The position numbers and the translations under genes are program-made. The notes under the pieces were generated by a model. It did no database searches, was not told where the DNA came from, and saw only the letters and a program-made list of their open reading frames with translations. 64,000 bases of DNA from Gnetum montanum (lineage: Eukaryota; Streptophyta; Gnetopsida; Gnetales; Gnetaceae): assembly GCA_015680685.1 (NCBI GenBank), contig MNCI01007731.1, forward strand, positions 257,751-321,750, in the 5' to 3' direction. Of the stretch, positions 1 through 11,869 are shown one piece after another (within the stretch, counting starts at the first letter, position 1; every line of letters starts with the position of its first letter).

Positions 1-2023
1 GAGAGTAAGAGCAACAGGCAAGCATGAGTGGTGGAGATCCATCTGTGTATTGACCCATGTTGAGTCACCAATGAGGCAGCCCAAATAGTCAACCAGATGG
101 AGGGAGTTGGATCCATTTTCTCTACCCAATGAATGTAGTTGTTTGTGATGTCAAATCCTAGTGCTAGAGAGGTAATGATATATCTCTCAAAATAGCAACA
201 ATTCCTAGAGATTTCTAGGAACACCATGACCTTTTTAATGCTCTTATAGGAGGGCAAGGGGGCAATAGTACTAGTGATGCAACATTAAGGGTAAGAAATA
301 GTACAAGAGGTGGTTACTGATAGAATTGCTGAGATACTCAATGCACCTTTGGCATCTATACCAAACATCACTATACTTAAAGATGTGCGAACATTTGCAA
401 GGACCATAAGCAGTAAACTAGACACAACATAGCATGAACAATTGCTAGACCAACTTGTAGGAACCGAGCAACTACTTTCGGATGTCTTTAACCTTCCAGA
501 TAGTATAACTACAACCTAGTTAGATTTGCTAAAGGCAAGGGGAAAGAATGTTATTTTGGAAGGGCAGCTTGAAATAACCAAGAAGTTGAATTAATGCTTG
601 GCTATGGAAGTTGTTGAACTAAGACCCTAGATTGCCAAATTTGCATTTCTCAACCTAGCATTGAAAAGAGATGAAGCTCTTGAACAACTTCAAATTAGGT
701 TGAAAGGGGTTGAGGGTGTAATGGAGAAGGCAATGTTCTATAGATCCTTGCAAAGGTGACCTAGTATAAAATTCAGAAGGTCTTATATTTGACCCCCTAA
801 GAGAATGTTTAATTAAGCACAGAAAACCATTGCATGAAAAATGTTGATGTGCATAAATAACAATTGATTAATTTCATCCATGAATAGCAAGAGCAAATAT
901 CTGAAGCAAATATAGAGTTAAGGAGACTAGCACCCAAAAACAAAAACCTCTCCATGGAAGATGTCTGTGCCCTTCGCCAAAGGGCTCCAATAGAAGTAGC
1001 CCCTTGGATATCAAAGGCTCTCAAATTTAAAAAGTCAAAAATTATTATAAAAACCAAGTTGGCCTACAAAAGGAAACAAATGAAAAACACATTCAAGTGG
1101 CAAAGGTAAAGGTAAATGAGACCCTCAAACAACTCCAAAAAGGATGTGAATTATGGCAGCCCATCGTTGATGGGATTGATTAATGTAATAAAGCAAAAAT
1201 TCACCTAATAGAGTTGCAGATAGAGGAGATGATTGAATACATGAAGCTTGCCAATCTCTGATATGCAAACCTAGTTATGTTGACTATTAGATAGTTGCGA
1301 TCAAAACCAAAAAAGTAGGTGGCCAACTTGTACTTTTTGTACAAGGTCAAGTTCAAGCACGACAAGGACACCAAGAAAAAGCTTGTAATGCCAAACATTG
1401 AACTCGAGGTTCTCAAGGGAAAATATACTAATCAATGATCCACTGTCAAGAGCCTAGCTAAAAGAATGAATGCCTACCATAAGCTAAAGAACGTAGTCAA
1501 GGTGTTCGATGTCGAATGAAAAAAATTTGTTGCCTGGTTCATCATAGTTAAAGAGTTTTTTTCATTAATGCTCTGTCCATGGGATATCCCCATTCTAGCT
1601 AACATTGGAGATGCTATGTGGACTGTGAATGATCCCCGAAGTAAGGAGGAGAAGATGAAGGCATTACTGGATGCATGTTTTCTTCAACCAAAGGTAGCAG
1701 CTGCAGTAAGATAGCCATAGCCTCCTTAGATACCACACATGCTCAAAGCTAGCGAAGGTCCTTTGGAACCTCATGAACCTCTACTTCCTAGGACTATTTA
1801 ATCTTCTCAACCATATTCATGTTATTAGAGGATGTGTTATCCAGTTTGAGTAGTCATATCATGGTGTTAAATTTTAAGTCATGAACATGACAAATTTTGT
1901 AATGATGTTGATCTATACACCTAGGCACTCAGTTTTGTTATGTCAAGTATCAATCAATAATTCCATACATTCACAAATTTTTAAAGGAAATCAAGGATGA
2001 TTTTTTATTTAGTCATGAAGGTA
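1..2023 (+). mobile_element. 3' internal part of a B-family Ty3/gypsy element (copy B2), cut by the window edge
   Basis: This stretch aligns by eye with about 48990-51048, the 3' internal region of element B. Shared landmarks include the phrase reading atccatctgtgtat near the start and the run just before the LTR. In B the same region encodes a lysine/glutamate-rich, probably coiled-coil protein downstream of pol. Here the frame is interrupted by many stops, so it is a pseudogene. It is followed directly by an LTR at 2024, which makes this the 3' end of a plus-strand element whose 5' part lies to the left of the window. Confidence 0.8.
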
Positions 2024-2879
2024 TGATGAAGCATTAAAGTGTTGCGTTAATTAATCCCTATCGATGGGGCTACGTTATCATAGTGTTGGTTGCATTTATG
2101 TGGCCTCGTTGATGTAGCTCCACAATAAAGTTTATAAATATAGTGCTCCCTTTATGTAAAAAAACATTTTTAATAGTTTAGTAAAGTTCTTATAGTTTTT
2201 TCATTTGAGGGTTAGAATATTTTCTAAGTGCTTGCAGTAGAATTCATAAAGTATATAGATATTTATTCAAGCATTATTATACCTATGCACAACAGTGAGT
2301 AACAATAAAGATGAGCCTTTTGATCAAACCTTGTAGCACTTGGAATTGATTAATGATTTATTTCTGCATTTACTATTTTCATTAATTACATAATTAATTA
2401 AGATACATAAGACTTTAATTGATTAACTAATTAAGCTAAATAGATTAAACACATAAGTATGATCGCTTTAAGCATAACACACAACACTTGGTAATCCCAG
2501 TAGCGCTTAATGTTAGGTAACCTAGCAGTGTTGTATGCATTCAAGATGTGTACAAAAAGTGAGATCAAATTCTTATGTTAGCATAGTTAGTTGTTAATTA
2601 GCAATCATATTATTTAAATTGGTTAATAAATTAAGTTTCAACTTTTTACCAATTGTAGGTGAATAAAATATAAAATAATAAAAATCATGTACCCCAATTA
2701 CACTTAACCATATAACTAAGCTTCACAAGTGTAGCTGGGAAGACAACAATAGTCACAATTAGGTTTCAATTCCTAGAACTAGTGTACTTGGGAACTTAAG
2801 ATCTACAAAAATTGAATGGATTGTGTATGAATGCTTGTAATTTGTATGGTTGGGTGTAGGGTATACTCATCGATCATCA
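2024..2879 (+). repeat. 3' LTR of B2
   Basis: It begins TGATGAAG and ends ATCATCA, the same terminal style as the B LTRs (TGATGAG...CTCATCA). It carries a TATAAATA box at about 2133-2140. It shares the order of landmarks with the B LTRs: a polyadenylation-like aataaagatgag, the stretch about an aagatgtgta, and a terminal atggttgggtgtaggg. Length is 856 bp against 916-927 bp in B. The partner LTR is outside the window, so target duplications cannot be compared. Confidence 0.75.
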
Positions 2880-3289
2880 CTAGTAATGTTATTTTGTTAT
2901 ACAAAAGAGTTGATAAAAATGAGTTAAACAATTATTGCATGATCATTATGAGCACCATTTTTGCTAAGTTACTTGGGATTATGCTATAAAAGATAAATTT
3001 TTTCTTAGGTTGAAGGTAACTAGGTTAGGGCAATGTGTAAAGAAAGTTCAAAATAAAATCCCTCCATTATTGATCACTTAGTTACTCTTAGACACTACAT
3101 GGAGTTTTCAAAAATGCCTAATAAAAAGTTTTTATTTATTTTATTAATTTTGTATAAGCATATGATTTAGTGACATGTACAAAACTATTGTTACACTTAT
3201 ATAAAATTGGCCTCCCTTCAAATTTAATTGTGGGAACTTAAAGATTGTATGAGGAAGTGATTATCCAAATTATAGATAATAATTCAAAG
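2880..3289. other. no feature recognised
   Basis: AT-rich flank between the B2 LTR and the non-LTR reverse transcriptase fragment. I see no ORF, repeat or signal that I can defend. Confidence 0.5.
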
Positions 3290-4060
3290 AAAAAATTTTA
3301 ATTATAAAAAGAAAATTGGATTTAAGCAAAGTTATATAATTTCTCCAACTCTTTTTGATGTATTTATTACTGAAATGCATAAATGGTTGTACAATGGGCA
3401 AGATAGTCATGTTATCAAAATTGGATTCCAAATAGTAAATCTTCTTTTATATGTAGATGATTATGCCTTGATCTCCACTACTATAGAAGGTGTGCAAGAT
3501 ATGTTGCAAATTTTAGAAATTTATTATCATTATCATGTATATGGTCTACAAGTGAATGTAGATAAAACCAAATTGATGATTTAGGGTACAAAAAATACCT
3601 ATTATAACTGTTATTTTTGGAGGTACCAATATGAAAATAGCATATTCTTTTCAATATTTGGGCCTCATTTATATGGATTATTACATGTGGGGGAACTACA
3701 TCAAAGAAAAAATAATACAAGGTTTCAAGGCTCTATATGCTTTCAAAAATAAGTACAAAGATTTAAGACTTTAGGCTTAGAAAGTAAAAAAATAAAATGT
3801 TGAAACTATTATCTATCTTACTATATTTTATGGATGTGTTGTTCAGGGACTTGAACTCAGTGGTAAACTTTGGAAAGATATCGAAAGAGTGCAAAACACT
3901 TTTCTTCTCAATTAGTTAAAGGTGAAGATGCAAAAACCTTACTTAATTTTATTATATAAATGTAATTTATTACCTTTACAAGCATAAGCCTTGTGTCAAT
4001 TGATTACATACATTCATAGCTTAGATATCTCAAAGTAAGACAAATTATTTAAAGAAATTT
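3290..4060 (+). pseudogene. non-LTR retrotransposon reverse transcriptase, C-terminal fragment (RTE-like)
   Basis: The longest open stretch is 3375-3584. It contains LLYVDDYALIS, the YxDD catalytic box of a non-LTR reverse transcriptase, followed by VNVDKTKLM, a typical helix after the palm. Just upstream, in the same frame, IISPTLFDVFI resembles the preceding palm motif. Downstream, in shifted frames, a thumb-like region reads YGCVVQGLELS and IERVQNTFL. The style (YVDD, VNVDKTK) fits RTE-type elements better than L1. The 5' half and endonuclease are absent, so it is 5'-truncated, as usual for LINEs. Several stops and frameshifts make it inactive. Confidence 0.65.
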
Positions 4061-5544
4061 GTGAGGATTCGTAAGACCATGGTTGGTATTTTTATTTTTC
4101 ATGAAAATGTAATATCTATTCAATAGATCATATGGGTTTTTGGATGTAATAAAGCTTTATTTCATTTTTTTCATTAATTAAATTAGAATTATCTACTATG
4201 GATTGGAAACTTGTAAAGAAAATATGGAAAGATAAGAAAGAAAGAAGAAATCTTAACTTATGATCTTGGCAAGTATGTTTGCATTTTTTTTCTGAGAAAA
4301 TGATAAACCCTAAATCTATAGTGGTTAAGTCATAACAACAATTCATAATAAAAATTTTGGATACATGTGCCAAAAAACAAGGAATATCATTCACAATACT
4401 AATGGTATCATGTACTTATGAATCACAATATCAAATAGAATTAGTCCAAGAAATAGATGTATCATTAATTGACCATTAAAAATTCCTTGAGTAACATGCT
4501 AGATATCATCTCATCACTAAGTCTTTTGTTTACACTCATTCTTGATGATACTATTTCTATTAAATAAGACTCATGTTTCTTTATTTTCATAATGTATATA
4601 AAACATACTATTACAAGCCTTTTATTATTGGAAATTGCTAGATATAGTGGTTCAAGTTTAGTTTATGAAATAACTATATTATAGCTCTATTTCTATTGAA
4701 TTATCTTAGATGTCATACCTTAATGAAAATAACTATATTCTTTGAACATGATTGAACATGTTCTAAGGCCCATTGAAAATGTAGTCATAATGAAATCACC
4801 AAGAAGAAAAAACATTGATCAAAAAGATGATTTTATGTCTCTTACATTAGTGAGCAAGAAATGCAATTATTATTCTACATAAAATACTACAAGGAATGTC
4901 ATCACTAATGGAATTTGTAGAGTCTCATGCCATAATAGATGGCATTTATGGTGTTTCTATATGAAGAAACTCCAGAAATCCTTTAAGCATCAAGATTATA
5001 GACATTTATTAAGAAACATATAAAATTTAAGAATATTTCAAAATCAATTCAATTATTTTTGTAACTTTTATATTAAAATTCTATATAATAATTAAATAAT
5101 TTAAAAATGTATTTATCATGATAACATCTTGATCCAGTTATAAGTGATTTAAATAAACAATTTTATAATTAAAACATACAAAACACAAAGACAAATACTT
5201 AAATAATTCAAAAATAATTTTTGCATAAGACATCAATCAAACACATTCTTAAATTAAATATATTACTTAAAAAATACAACCCTAATTACCAAAGGATTTG
5301 AATAGAAATGCATAGAGACAAAAACAACTACAAAAAGAAGCTAACAGGAAGAAACCAAAGCATCTACAAGAAAATTTTATATCTAGTAACAACCACATAA
5401 AAAGTTAAAATAGCATAAATTAAAATACTATTAAAAAATGAAACCAACAACAAAGAAGAGGTAGATGAGTAAACAAGGATGGAAAAAATGAAGAAAAAGA
5501 AGAAAGAAGAGAGGCTTCATTGTGAGGGTAGCAACATCACCTTA
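4061..5544. other. AT-rich region without a recognised gene
   Basis: Very AT-rich. The open frame at 4128-4394 on the minus strand has no recognisable motif. One arm of a 23-bp exact inverted repeat lies at 4630-4652. A sequence related to 6080-6150 lies at about 5378-5445. Otherwise nothing is recognised. Confidence 0.5.
4630..4652. repeat. left arm of a 1.4-kb-spaced inverted repeat
   Basis: This 23-bp stretch is the exact reverse complement of 6074-6096. The similarity continues imperfectly outward and inward (a flanking ttatgaaa is also shared). The arms could be the ends of a decayed DNA transposon or simply two inverted copies of a dispersed repeat. No transposase frame is visible between them. 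Confidence 0.5.
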
Positions 5545-6070
5545 TTGTATCTTGAAGATACTACACACGAGAAAATATCCACACCATAAGTAAGTAAAAT
5601 CACCTATATTAATCATCAAATGAAGTTCTACATCCAAGCTTCTAACATTACAACATATCAAAAACCCCTTCTAACACAATTTTGAACCTAAAATCCTTAA
5701 ATAAATATAATAATTTCTAAATAAAATTCAAATTAGAATTACCCAAAAATATTTTCTCTAGAAATACTAAGACCATCCCCTAACCATCTTATGAAATTAA
5801 AATTACAAACTATCTTGCACACACAAAACACCATACAATACCCATACCATTACTATGTAAATTTACCTATATTAATTATCAAAAAAACTTCTACATCCAA
5901 ATTCTTACATTGCAACATACACAAAACTTCCCTCATACAATTACCAATCCATAATCCTATAATCAACAAAACAATTCCTAAAAAAATATTAGTGTACAAG
6001 TTACCCAATAATTATTTTAGCTAGGAAGTACACAAACTAAACAACAACCAATAATACAAACTTTCATAAA
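5545..6070. repeat. tandem duplication with a period of 263 bp
   Basis: Two copies, about 5545-5807 and 5808-6070, share ordered landmarks. The string acctatatt falls at 5602 and 5865, and ttctacatcc, acaacat/gcaacat and atttctaaa/attcctaaa follow in both at the same spacing. The copies are clearly diverged, with many single-base changes, so the duplication is old. The open frame at 5791-6024 lies inside this repeat and is probably chance. Confidence 0.6.
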
Positions 6071-6073
6071 ATA

Positions 6074-6096
6074 AACCACTATATCTAGCAATTTCC
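6074..6096. repeat. right arm of the inverted repeat with 4630-4652
   Basis: Exact 23-bp reverse complement of the left arm. It lies directly after the 263-bp tandem duplication. A diverged direct copy of the surrounding sequence is seen near 5378. Confidence 0.5.
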
Positions 6097-6790
6097 AAAT
6101 AAAATCCTAAGATAGCATGAACCAAAATACTATAAAAAATAGCCAAACTTGTGTTGTCAACTAAAAATTTTTGAATGTTAAAGATAATTTTATATATTTA
6201 TTTTTAAAACATTTTTTTAGGTATTTTTTCTTTCCTATGTATTGATAATGTATTTTTTTAAAATTTTGTAATTAATAATGAAATTTTCTAAGAGTAATTC
6301 TATGTTTGCTTTCAAGGAGATTGTCATCACACTCGTTCCATCAGCTATATACCAAGGTTAAGCCAATATAGGATAAGGTCTCTATTTCCCATTATGTAAG
6401 AGCATTTAACGTACTAAGTTTTATTTACTTAGAATAATCATTATCATCATTCTTGTACCCACTCTGGCATTTTCTACATAAGTTAGAGTCTTGGGAACAT
6501 TCTATGGGCTTTCAATGCGTATGGTCATATTCAATATCATGGATACAACATAAGTTAGAAATGACATTTTGCATCATCAAAAGTGTCATGTTAACTTCTC
6601 TTTTAGTTTCAACATTTGATGTTAGCTTCAACATTGATTTTGTATCCAACTTTCATTGTCTAATGTCATATCTACTTTTGATGTTTAGCATCAAGTCCAT
6701 CTTTTGCATCACATCAAATTTTTGACATCCAATGTTGATCTTGCATTCGATGTCTAACATCAACTTTTACATCTATATATTGATTCTCAT

Positions 6791-6823
6791 ATCTAGAAGC
6801 TTCTAGAACCTTCTGTAAGATTC
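6791..6823 (+). promoter_or_regulatory. heat shock element array
   Basis: The sequence contains GAA at 6796-6798, TTC at 6801-6803, GAA at 6806-6808, TTC at 6811-6813 and TTC at 6821-6823, all on an exact 5-bp phase. The two remaining slots (6791 ATC, 6816 TAA) each match two of three bases. This is the alternating nGAAn/nTTCn array bound by trimeric heat shock factors. It also contains a 16-bp perfect palindrome at 6792-6807. A TATA box follows about 50 bp downstream, the normal promoter geometry. Function is inferred only from the motif. Confidence 0.65.
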
Positions 6824-6873
6824 TATGGGCCTCACTACATCATTTCTACATGATTTACAAGGCCTTTTTAGTT

Positions 6874-6880
6874 TATAAAT
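6874..6880 (+). promoter_or_regulatory. TATA box downstream of the heat shock elements
   Basis: TATAAAT in the context gtttataaatagg, about 50 bp after the heat shock element array. A transcription start near 6905 would be expected. The promoter points towards the decayed element F (gag from 9078), so it may lie in the 5' LTR of F, but I could not pair it with a second LTR. Confidence 0.55.
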
Positions 6881-8114
6881 AGGAAAATATTCCTAAATGA
6901 AAAGGGGTTGATTGGCATCTAGGACCATCTATACTTTTTTTTATTTTATCAATCTCTTAGATATTTCCTTAATATTCCTAGCTATCTCTACTACTTAGTG
7001 TAATTAAGATTCTTTGAGATTGGCAATTTGAAAATCTCTCTTCAAAGACACTGCCTCTTCATAGAATAACTACCTTATCTTTCTCTCTTTATTTCTCTAT
7101 TGAAACATTGTATCCCCTTCATGTTGTCCTCTCAAAACATAGAGAAATCATTTAGAATCAGGGCAACACAATAATCTAATCCTTCCCTCTTCTTTGTTAG
7201 TTGTTGGATCTCCTATTATTCTTGATAGATCTATATCAGGTGCATGCATTGGAGAAAGAATAGGGTAACACAACTTATCAACTACCTCTAATACCTTGTA
7301 CATATTTTGTAATATCTCTTAGTAGGTTCTTTTTATTAATTATTCTATAATATGTGTCTACACCTTTTTAGTTTTTTTTTGTTCCTGTGTTTCATCTAGA
7401 ACTGCTTCACATCTATTTCTAGCATTTACCTTTCGGGTTTATCTTTCTATAGATCTATCTCATTCTATATAGTTTTGCTATTGCTAGCCACATATATGGT
7501 TGTTCATCTTTCTCATGTTGTTTAGTGCTCTGTTCCATTTTGTTCTATGTTATATGCTTTTATTTGCTCATTTTCTACTAGCTATTTCATACATGTATTT
7601 CCTCTTTTGCTTGTAATTTTATAATGTTTGGAAAAAAATGTTCCACTCATATTTTCAAATATTTACCATGATCTATAAGTTCCCTTTTGGTTTAAGGGAA
7701 GAAACTCAAAAGTTTCGTTTTCCTAGACTATTAAGTGGCCATAAGATTGTTTGGTTTAGTTTCGTGTTAGGTTGTGTTAGATTCCTTTTATTATGATGAT
7801 TCCTACCATAATATCTTTTTGGTGTTAGGAGGACCTTTGTAGAACTAAATGTTGTTTCTAGGATTTGCTCTTGATTTCATCTTCCTATGATTTTAACATT
7901 GTAATGTTTTTCATTTATTTTCTAACTAATGTTAACATATCATGTTAATGCAATGACATCACTTCATTCTTCCTATGACTGTAACATTGTTTCTAGGCTT
8001 TCCTTGCTATCTAGCTCTCACTAACATGTTTCATCAAAACATTGACATCACATCATTTCTCCATGATTTTAATGTTCTCTTTGAAATTGAAGCCTCTCAC
8101 CTTTTTTTTCAAGT
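6881..8114. other. untranslated-like region without a recognised gene
   Basis: T-rich sequence with no motif-bearing frame. If the promoter at 6.8 kb belongs to element F, this would hold the rest of its LTR and leader. I see no convincing LTR end or primer-binding site. Confidence 0.4.
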
Positions 8115-8462
8115 ATGAACCTATTTTCAAGGATGAACTGTCACATTGCTAACAACCTTATGAAGTCACATCATTTCTATAATTGTTACTGTGGCATCAT
8201 CATCTACTTCCAACTTCTTCAAGATCAAAAGCTAATGGAGGTGAGAAGGAATCAATGGTTCTCAAGTATATTGAGCTTAAAGTACTACAAAATAGCCTAT
8301 GCTAAATGGGAGTTGGGCTATATCTTGACACCTGACATGTTTAAGCTCATGGAAAAGTATGAGTGTGCTAATGAGCTACTAGCATTCTTTTCTAATATGG
8401 ATCAACCAATTGAATTGGATGATGAGGAAGCTAACAAGATAGCAAAATTCATCATGGAGTAA
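8115..8462 (+). CDS. hypothetical ORF upstream of element F gag
   Basis: A 115-residue open frame. The second half (from about residue 40) is rich in charged residues and ends in DDEEANKIAKFIME, followed by a stop and further in-frame-looking sequence. No family is recognised. Its position between the 6.8-kb promoter and the F gag suggests a leader or the gag N-terminal part, but this is only positional. It may be chance. Confidence 0.3.
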   Translation: MNLFSRMNCHIANNLMKSHHFYNCYCGIIIYFQLLQDQKLMEVRRNQWFSSILSLKYYKIAYAKWELGYILTPDMFKLMEKYECANELLAFFSNMDQPIELDDEEANKIAKFIME

Positions 8463-9077
8463 GAGAGGATGCAAGAAATTATTCAACTATAGATCAAATA
8501 AGTTGGTATGAACATTGTATATCAACCTCTATATTTACACATTACTCTTAGAGTAAGAGAGGATAGATGAAAATGAAGAGCAACTAGTAGGGCAGCTTGG
8601 TAAAAGCAACCTTCACTCTCATTACATCTATAACATCAACATTGTAGCTTCTTAGAGGATTATACTTAGATCTGTTCCACTTACTACTAAACCATTTAAA
8701 CTTCTTATAACTTTTGTTTAATCATACTAGTTGTTTCCACCTAACAATGTCAACAATTGACATTCTATTTTCTAATCCTCTATTTCATCCTTTAGAATTA
8801 TCCACTTCATTCCTCAACCATAACCTAACATATGTCCATTCTAGCCTTTTCTACTTTCTACTCCTACTTCACAACCATTCAACATTTTCAAAGCTACCAG
8901 CATATTCTACTTTCTTGTATACACATCAAATTCGATCTCTTTGGAAATACCTACTCCTACAACATTTGGACCCATTCCCTATTGCATCCTCCCTTAACCT
9001 CTTCACCCATTGTTATGGTTTCATCTACCTTCAGTTCCCCTAGAACAGATCCATAGCTGCTTCCATTACTTTATGAC

Positions 9078-10200
9078 ATGATGCTCTCTCTTCAAAATAA
9101 TGAATACAAAATAGCAAAGATACTTAGCTTACAAGGAAATTCTCCTATTTCCTTGGATAAGATCTTAAGTGATCCCATCAACTCTATAATTCCTTTGCCA
9201 ATCTTTCCTCAGAAAATTTTGCTGCCTACTATTACAAAGTACAATAAAGAAATGAGAAAGCTTATGAATCATGTGGTCACATTCAGGAATGAATGCATGA
9301 TTCTAGCTCCTTATCCACATATTTTTCTAAGATGTTTCTTAAATTCTCCTTCTGGAAGAACTTTGCAATGGTGTAGGTCCCTAAGATATGGATCTATTAC
9401 CTTTCTGGAGTAAGTACTTGCAACATTCATTAAATGTTTCAAGTTCAATGCACCTTAAAGTACCAATGTGATGCCCCTTTTTTTGGCATCAAATAAGCTT
9501 TGAATAAGTATTTTGATAAATTTATTTCTCAATGGACAACAACATCAACAAAAATACCTTATCATTTTGAGGAATGTCATTTATAAGACATCTTTGAAGT
9601 AGCAATAATTGACTAAATTTAGAAAAGGTTGGCTTATCATAAGCCTCACTTTTTGAATGATGTTTGCTTGGCCACAAGGTATATTAATGAAGCAATTATT
9701 CAATGTAATGATCAGGAATTCATTTCAATCCATAACAAGGATAATAAGGCTACTAAATAAGAGAAAAGAACAAAAAATTCTACAATTGTTTCCTCTTTCT
9801 CTAACGAATAAAATAATGATCCTGCAATAGCTTCCTCTTCCACTCAATCACCTAGGCCTCAAAAGAGTACAGACCAATACACTGAGATACCTATGAGGTA
9901 ATCTTTACTTCTAAATAATCTTCTTTTGAATGGCCACGTTAAGAAGAAATAAGTCTTTGATCAAGCAAGAGCATGTCATTATCACATTAAGCTAATAGCT
10001 ATGGATCCTTCTTAAAGACAACAAGGTGACCCTAAGGTGTCTAAGTGGTATGACTACTAAAAATATTGCTATTATGATGAGACTATTGGACATAACATAG
10101 ATAATTACAAGAATTTAAAGGATGACCTCTAGGATTTCATTGATAAGGTTAAGATAGTGATGGAGAGTGATTTGTACACTATGCATTCAAATAACATGTA
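9078..10200 (+). pseudogene. element F gag
   Basis: The open part (9078-9413) contains LPTITKYNKEMRKLMNHV and, later, GRTLQWCRSL. These correspond to the retrotransposon gag core, where a K-Y-x-G/N phrase is followed by a helix and an A/LxxW helix about 45 residues later. Further on, near 10050-10130, a decayed zinc-knuckle-like stretch (YCYYDETIGHN then YKNLKDDL) matches the usual C-x2-C-...-H-...-C plus LK-x-x-I/L-x-D-L tail of Tat-like gags, but the cysteines are lost. The gag would package element RNA. Many stops show that it is dead. Confidence 0.6.
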
Positions 10201-10789
10201 GCTTGAAGTATTTAAAAATCTATCAGAAGCTGGAGGCATAATTTCATCTTTAAAGGTTGAATACAAAGCTTGTAAGTCTCCACTTAAAGAGCCTTACATT
10301 ATCTATTTTTTTGATTACAAACAACTGAGGTAGTTATTACTATAGCCTTAGAAGGCTTATGTGCATTATTTCAACAAAAGAATTCATCTTCACATCCTTA
10401 TCGCATTAATTCTACAAACGTACATCATACTACTCTTGCTCAATCTACACATCCATTCACTTCTGATCCTAGTCCATCCCATACTAAATCTCAAAGCACT
10501 CCTGCATCCACTGTAGCTAAAACATCTCATTTCTCTTCATCTCACATGAAAATCCTCATCCATAATTAATAGATCAATGAGTCATGTTCAATTAAGCAAA
10601 AGAAGAAGCCTACTAATGCATCAAAAAGACCTCCTATGAAAACAAAAAAAGTCTCATTTCAATAACAACACGATACTGATTCATCAAGTAATCTCCCATA
10701 TTCTTCTAATCTTATACAACCTATTACAGTAGCATCTACTCCACAACCATCTTGCTTATAGAAAATAAGGTAAATGACCACCATTATTT

Positions 10790-11300
10790 GTATTTATTCT
10801 AAAGGATAACTTATCCTTGTATGAGCTTGTGACAACCTCTAAAGAACATCATGCTACACTATATGATGTTCTTAAGAGAATCATGGTCCCAAGTGATATC
10901 CCTACCTAGATGGAAGCTATATCTTTATTTGTTCAAATCCCTCACTATGAATGAGATAGTCTAAACTTCCTTAGTGAGAACATCAATACTAATTTACAAA
11001 TAGGAGATATTTGTCAGTTTCTACTATACATCATTGTCAAAGTGTCTTCAAAAGCTATAGTTACACTAATAAACTTTGATGATGGTGTTGAATAAAACAT
11101 GGTCACATGGGCTATTATCAAGCATCTTGGTCTATATAATTAGGTAACTTTCAATGCAACCTATACAAACTTTATTTCATTTAACAATACACAAGTAGAG
11201 GTTATAGGTTCCATTACATTACCTTTCATGGTAGGCAATGTTGTACAATATGACGCTATCTTTATGATGATACACAAATGTCCTCGTATTAATGGTATAC
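10790..11300 (+). pseudogene. element F protease region
   Basis: A plus-strand frame with stops reads LYDVLKRIMVPSDI, later FLLYIIVKVSS and LINFDDGVE, then WAIIKHLGL. This matches the layout of a Tat-type retropepsin, where a V/I-L-I-D-N/D-G-S active site is followed by a helix of the AIIxxLGL type. The active-site phrase is altered. Downstream a beta-rich segment (VIGSITLPFMVGN) fits the rest of the fold. Assignment rests on this pattern alone. Confidence 0.45.
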
Positions 11301-11869
11301 CAAATCATTCCTAGCTAGATCAAAATTGACTCATGTCTTCTCCTAAACATCAACAGATACACATCCTTGTTTGAAATTGTGAGATTGTCATTTTTGTAAA
11401 TAAACAAATCCCAAGTTTTTCTCACTTGGATTGAGAAGAGAAATCTTGTCAACTTATTGGGAAACTCATTAATATTAAACTTGAATTTTTAGGCAAGCCT
11501 ACAATCCCTTACTTTTTAAAAAAACTCTAAGGTTACTACTAATTTAATAGACTTGGGCAACAAGTTTACTTTTGATGTTAAGTTCATTGAGTTAGGCTTT
11601 AGTGAACTAGATATCTCTTCATCTAAGAAGAAGGATTCTTCTTATCCTTCCCATTCAACTAATCAGAAATTCATTATGAATATGATAACCTTAGATGCAT
11701 AAGCTCTGTTGTCATTTTTGTTTATCACTAAGTGGTAGACATCTACTAGTACCTATTAGGATTTCTCATTAAATATTTTCCTATTATTTCTTATCATCAA
11801 GTAATGATGGTTAGCAACAAAAAATCAATGTTACCTTTCTACTTAAACTCTCTCTCTTAATCACTTATT
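11301..11869 (+). other. pol linker of element F without a recognisable RT palm
   Basis: Position in the element calls for reverse transcriptase here, but less than 600 bp separate the protease from the RNase H/integrase zone. No Y/F-x-D-D motif is visible in any frame. A deletion of most of the reverse transcriptase is likely. Confidence 0.4.

Noticed and set aside
6150-7240. Complete 5' LTR for element F around the heat shock elements
   Set aside because: I could not find matching LTR ends, a primer-binding site or a second copy near 12.9-13.4 kb.
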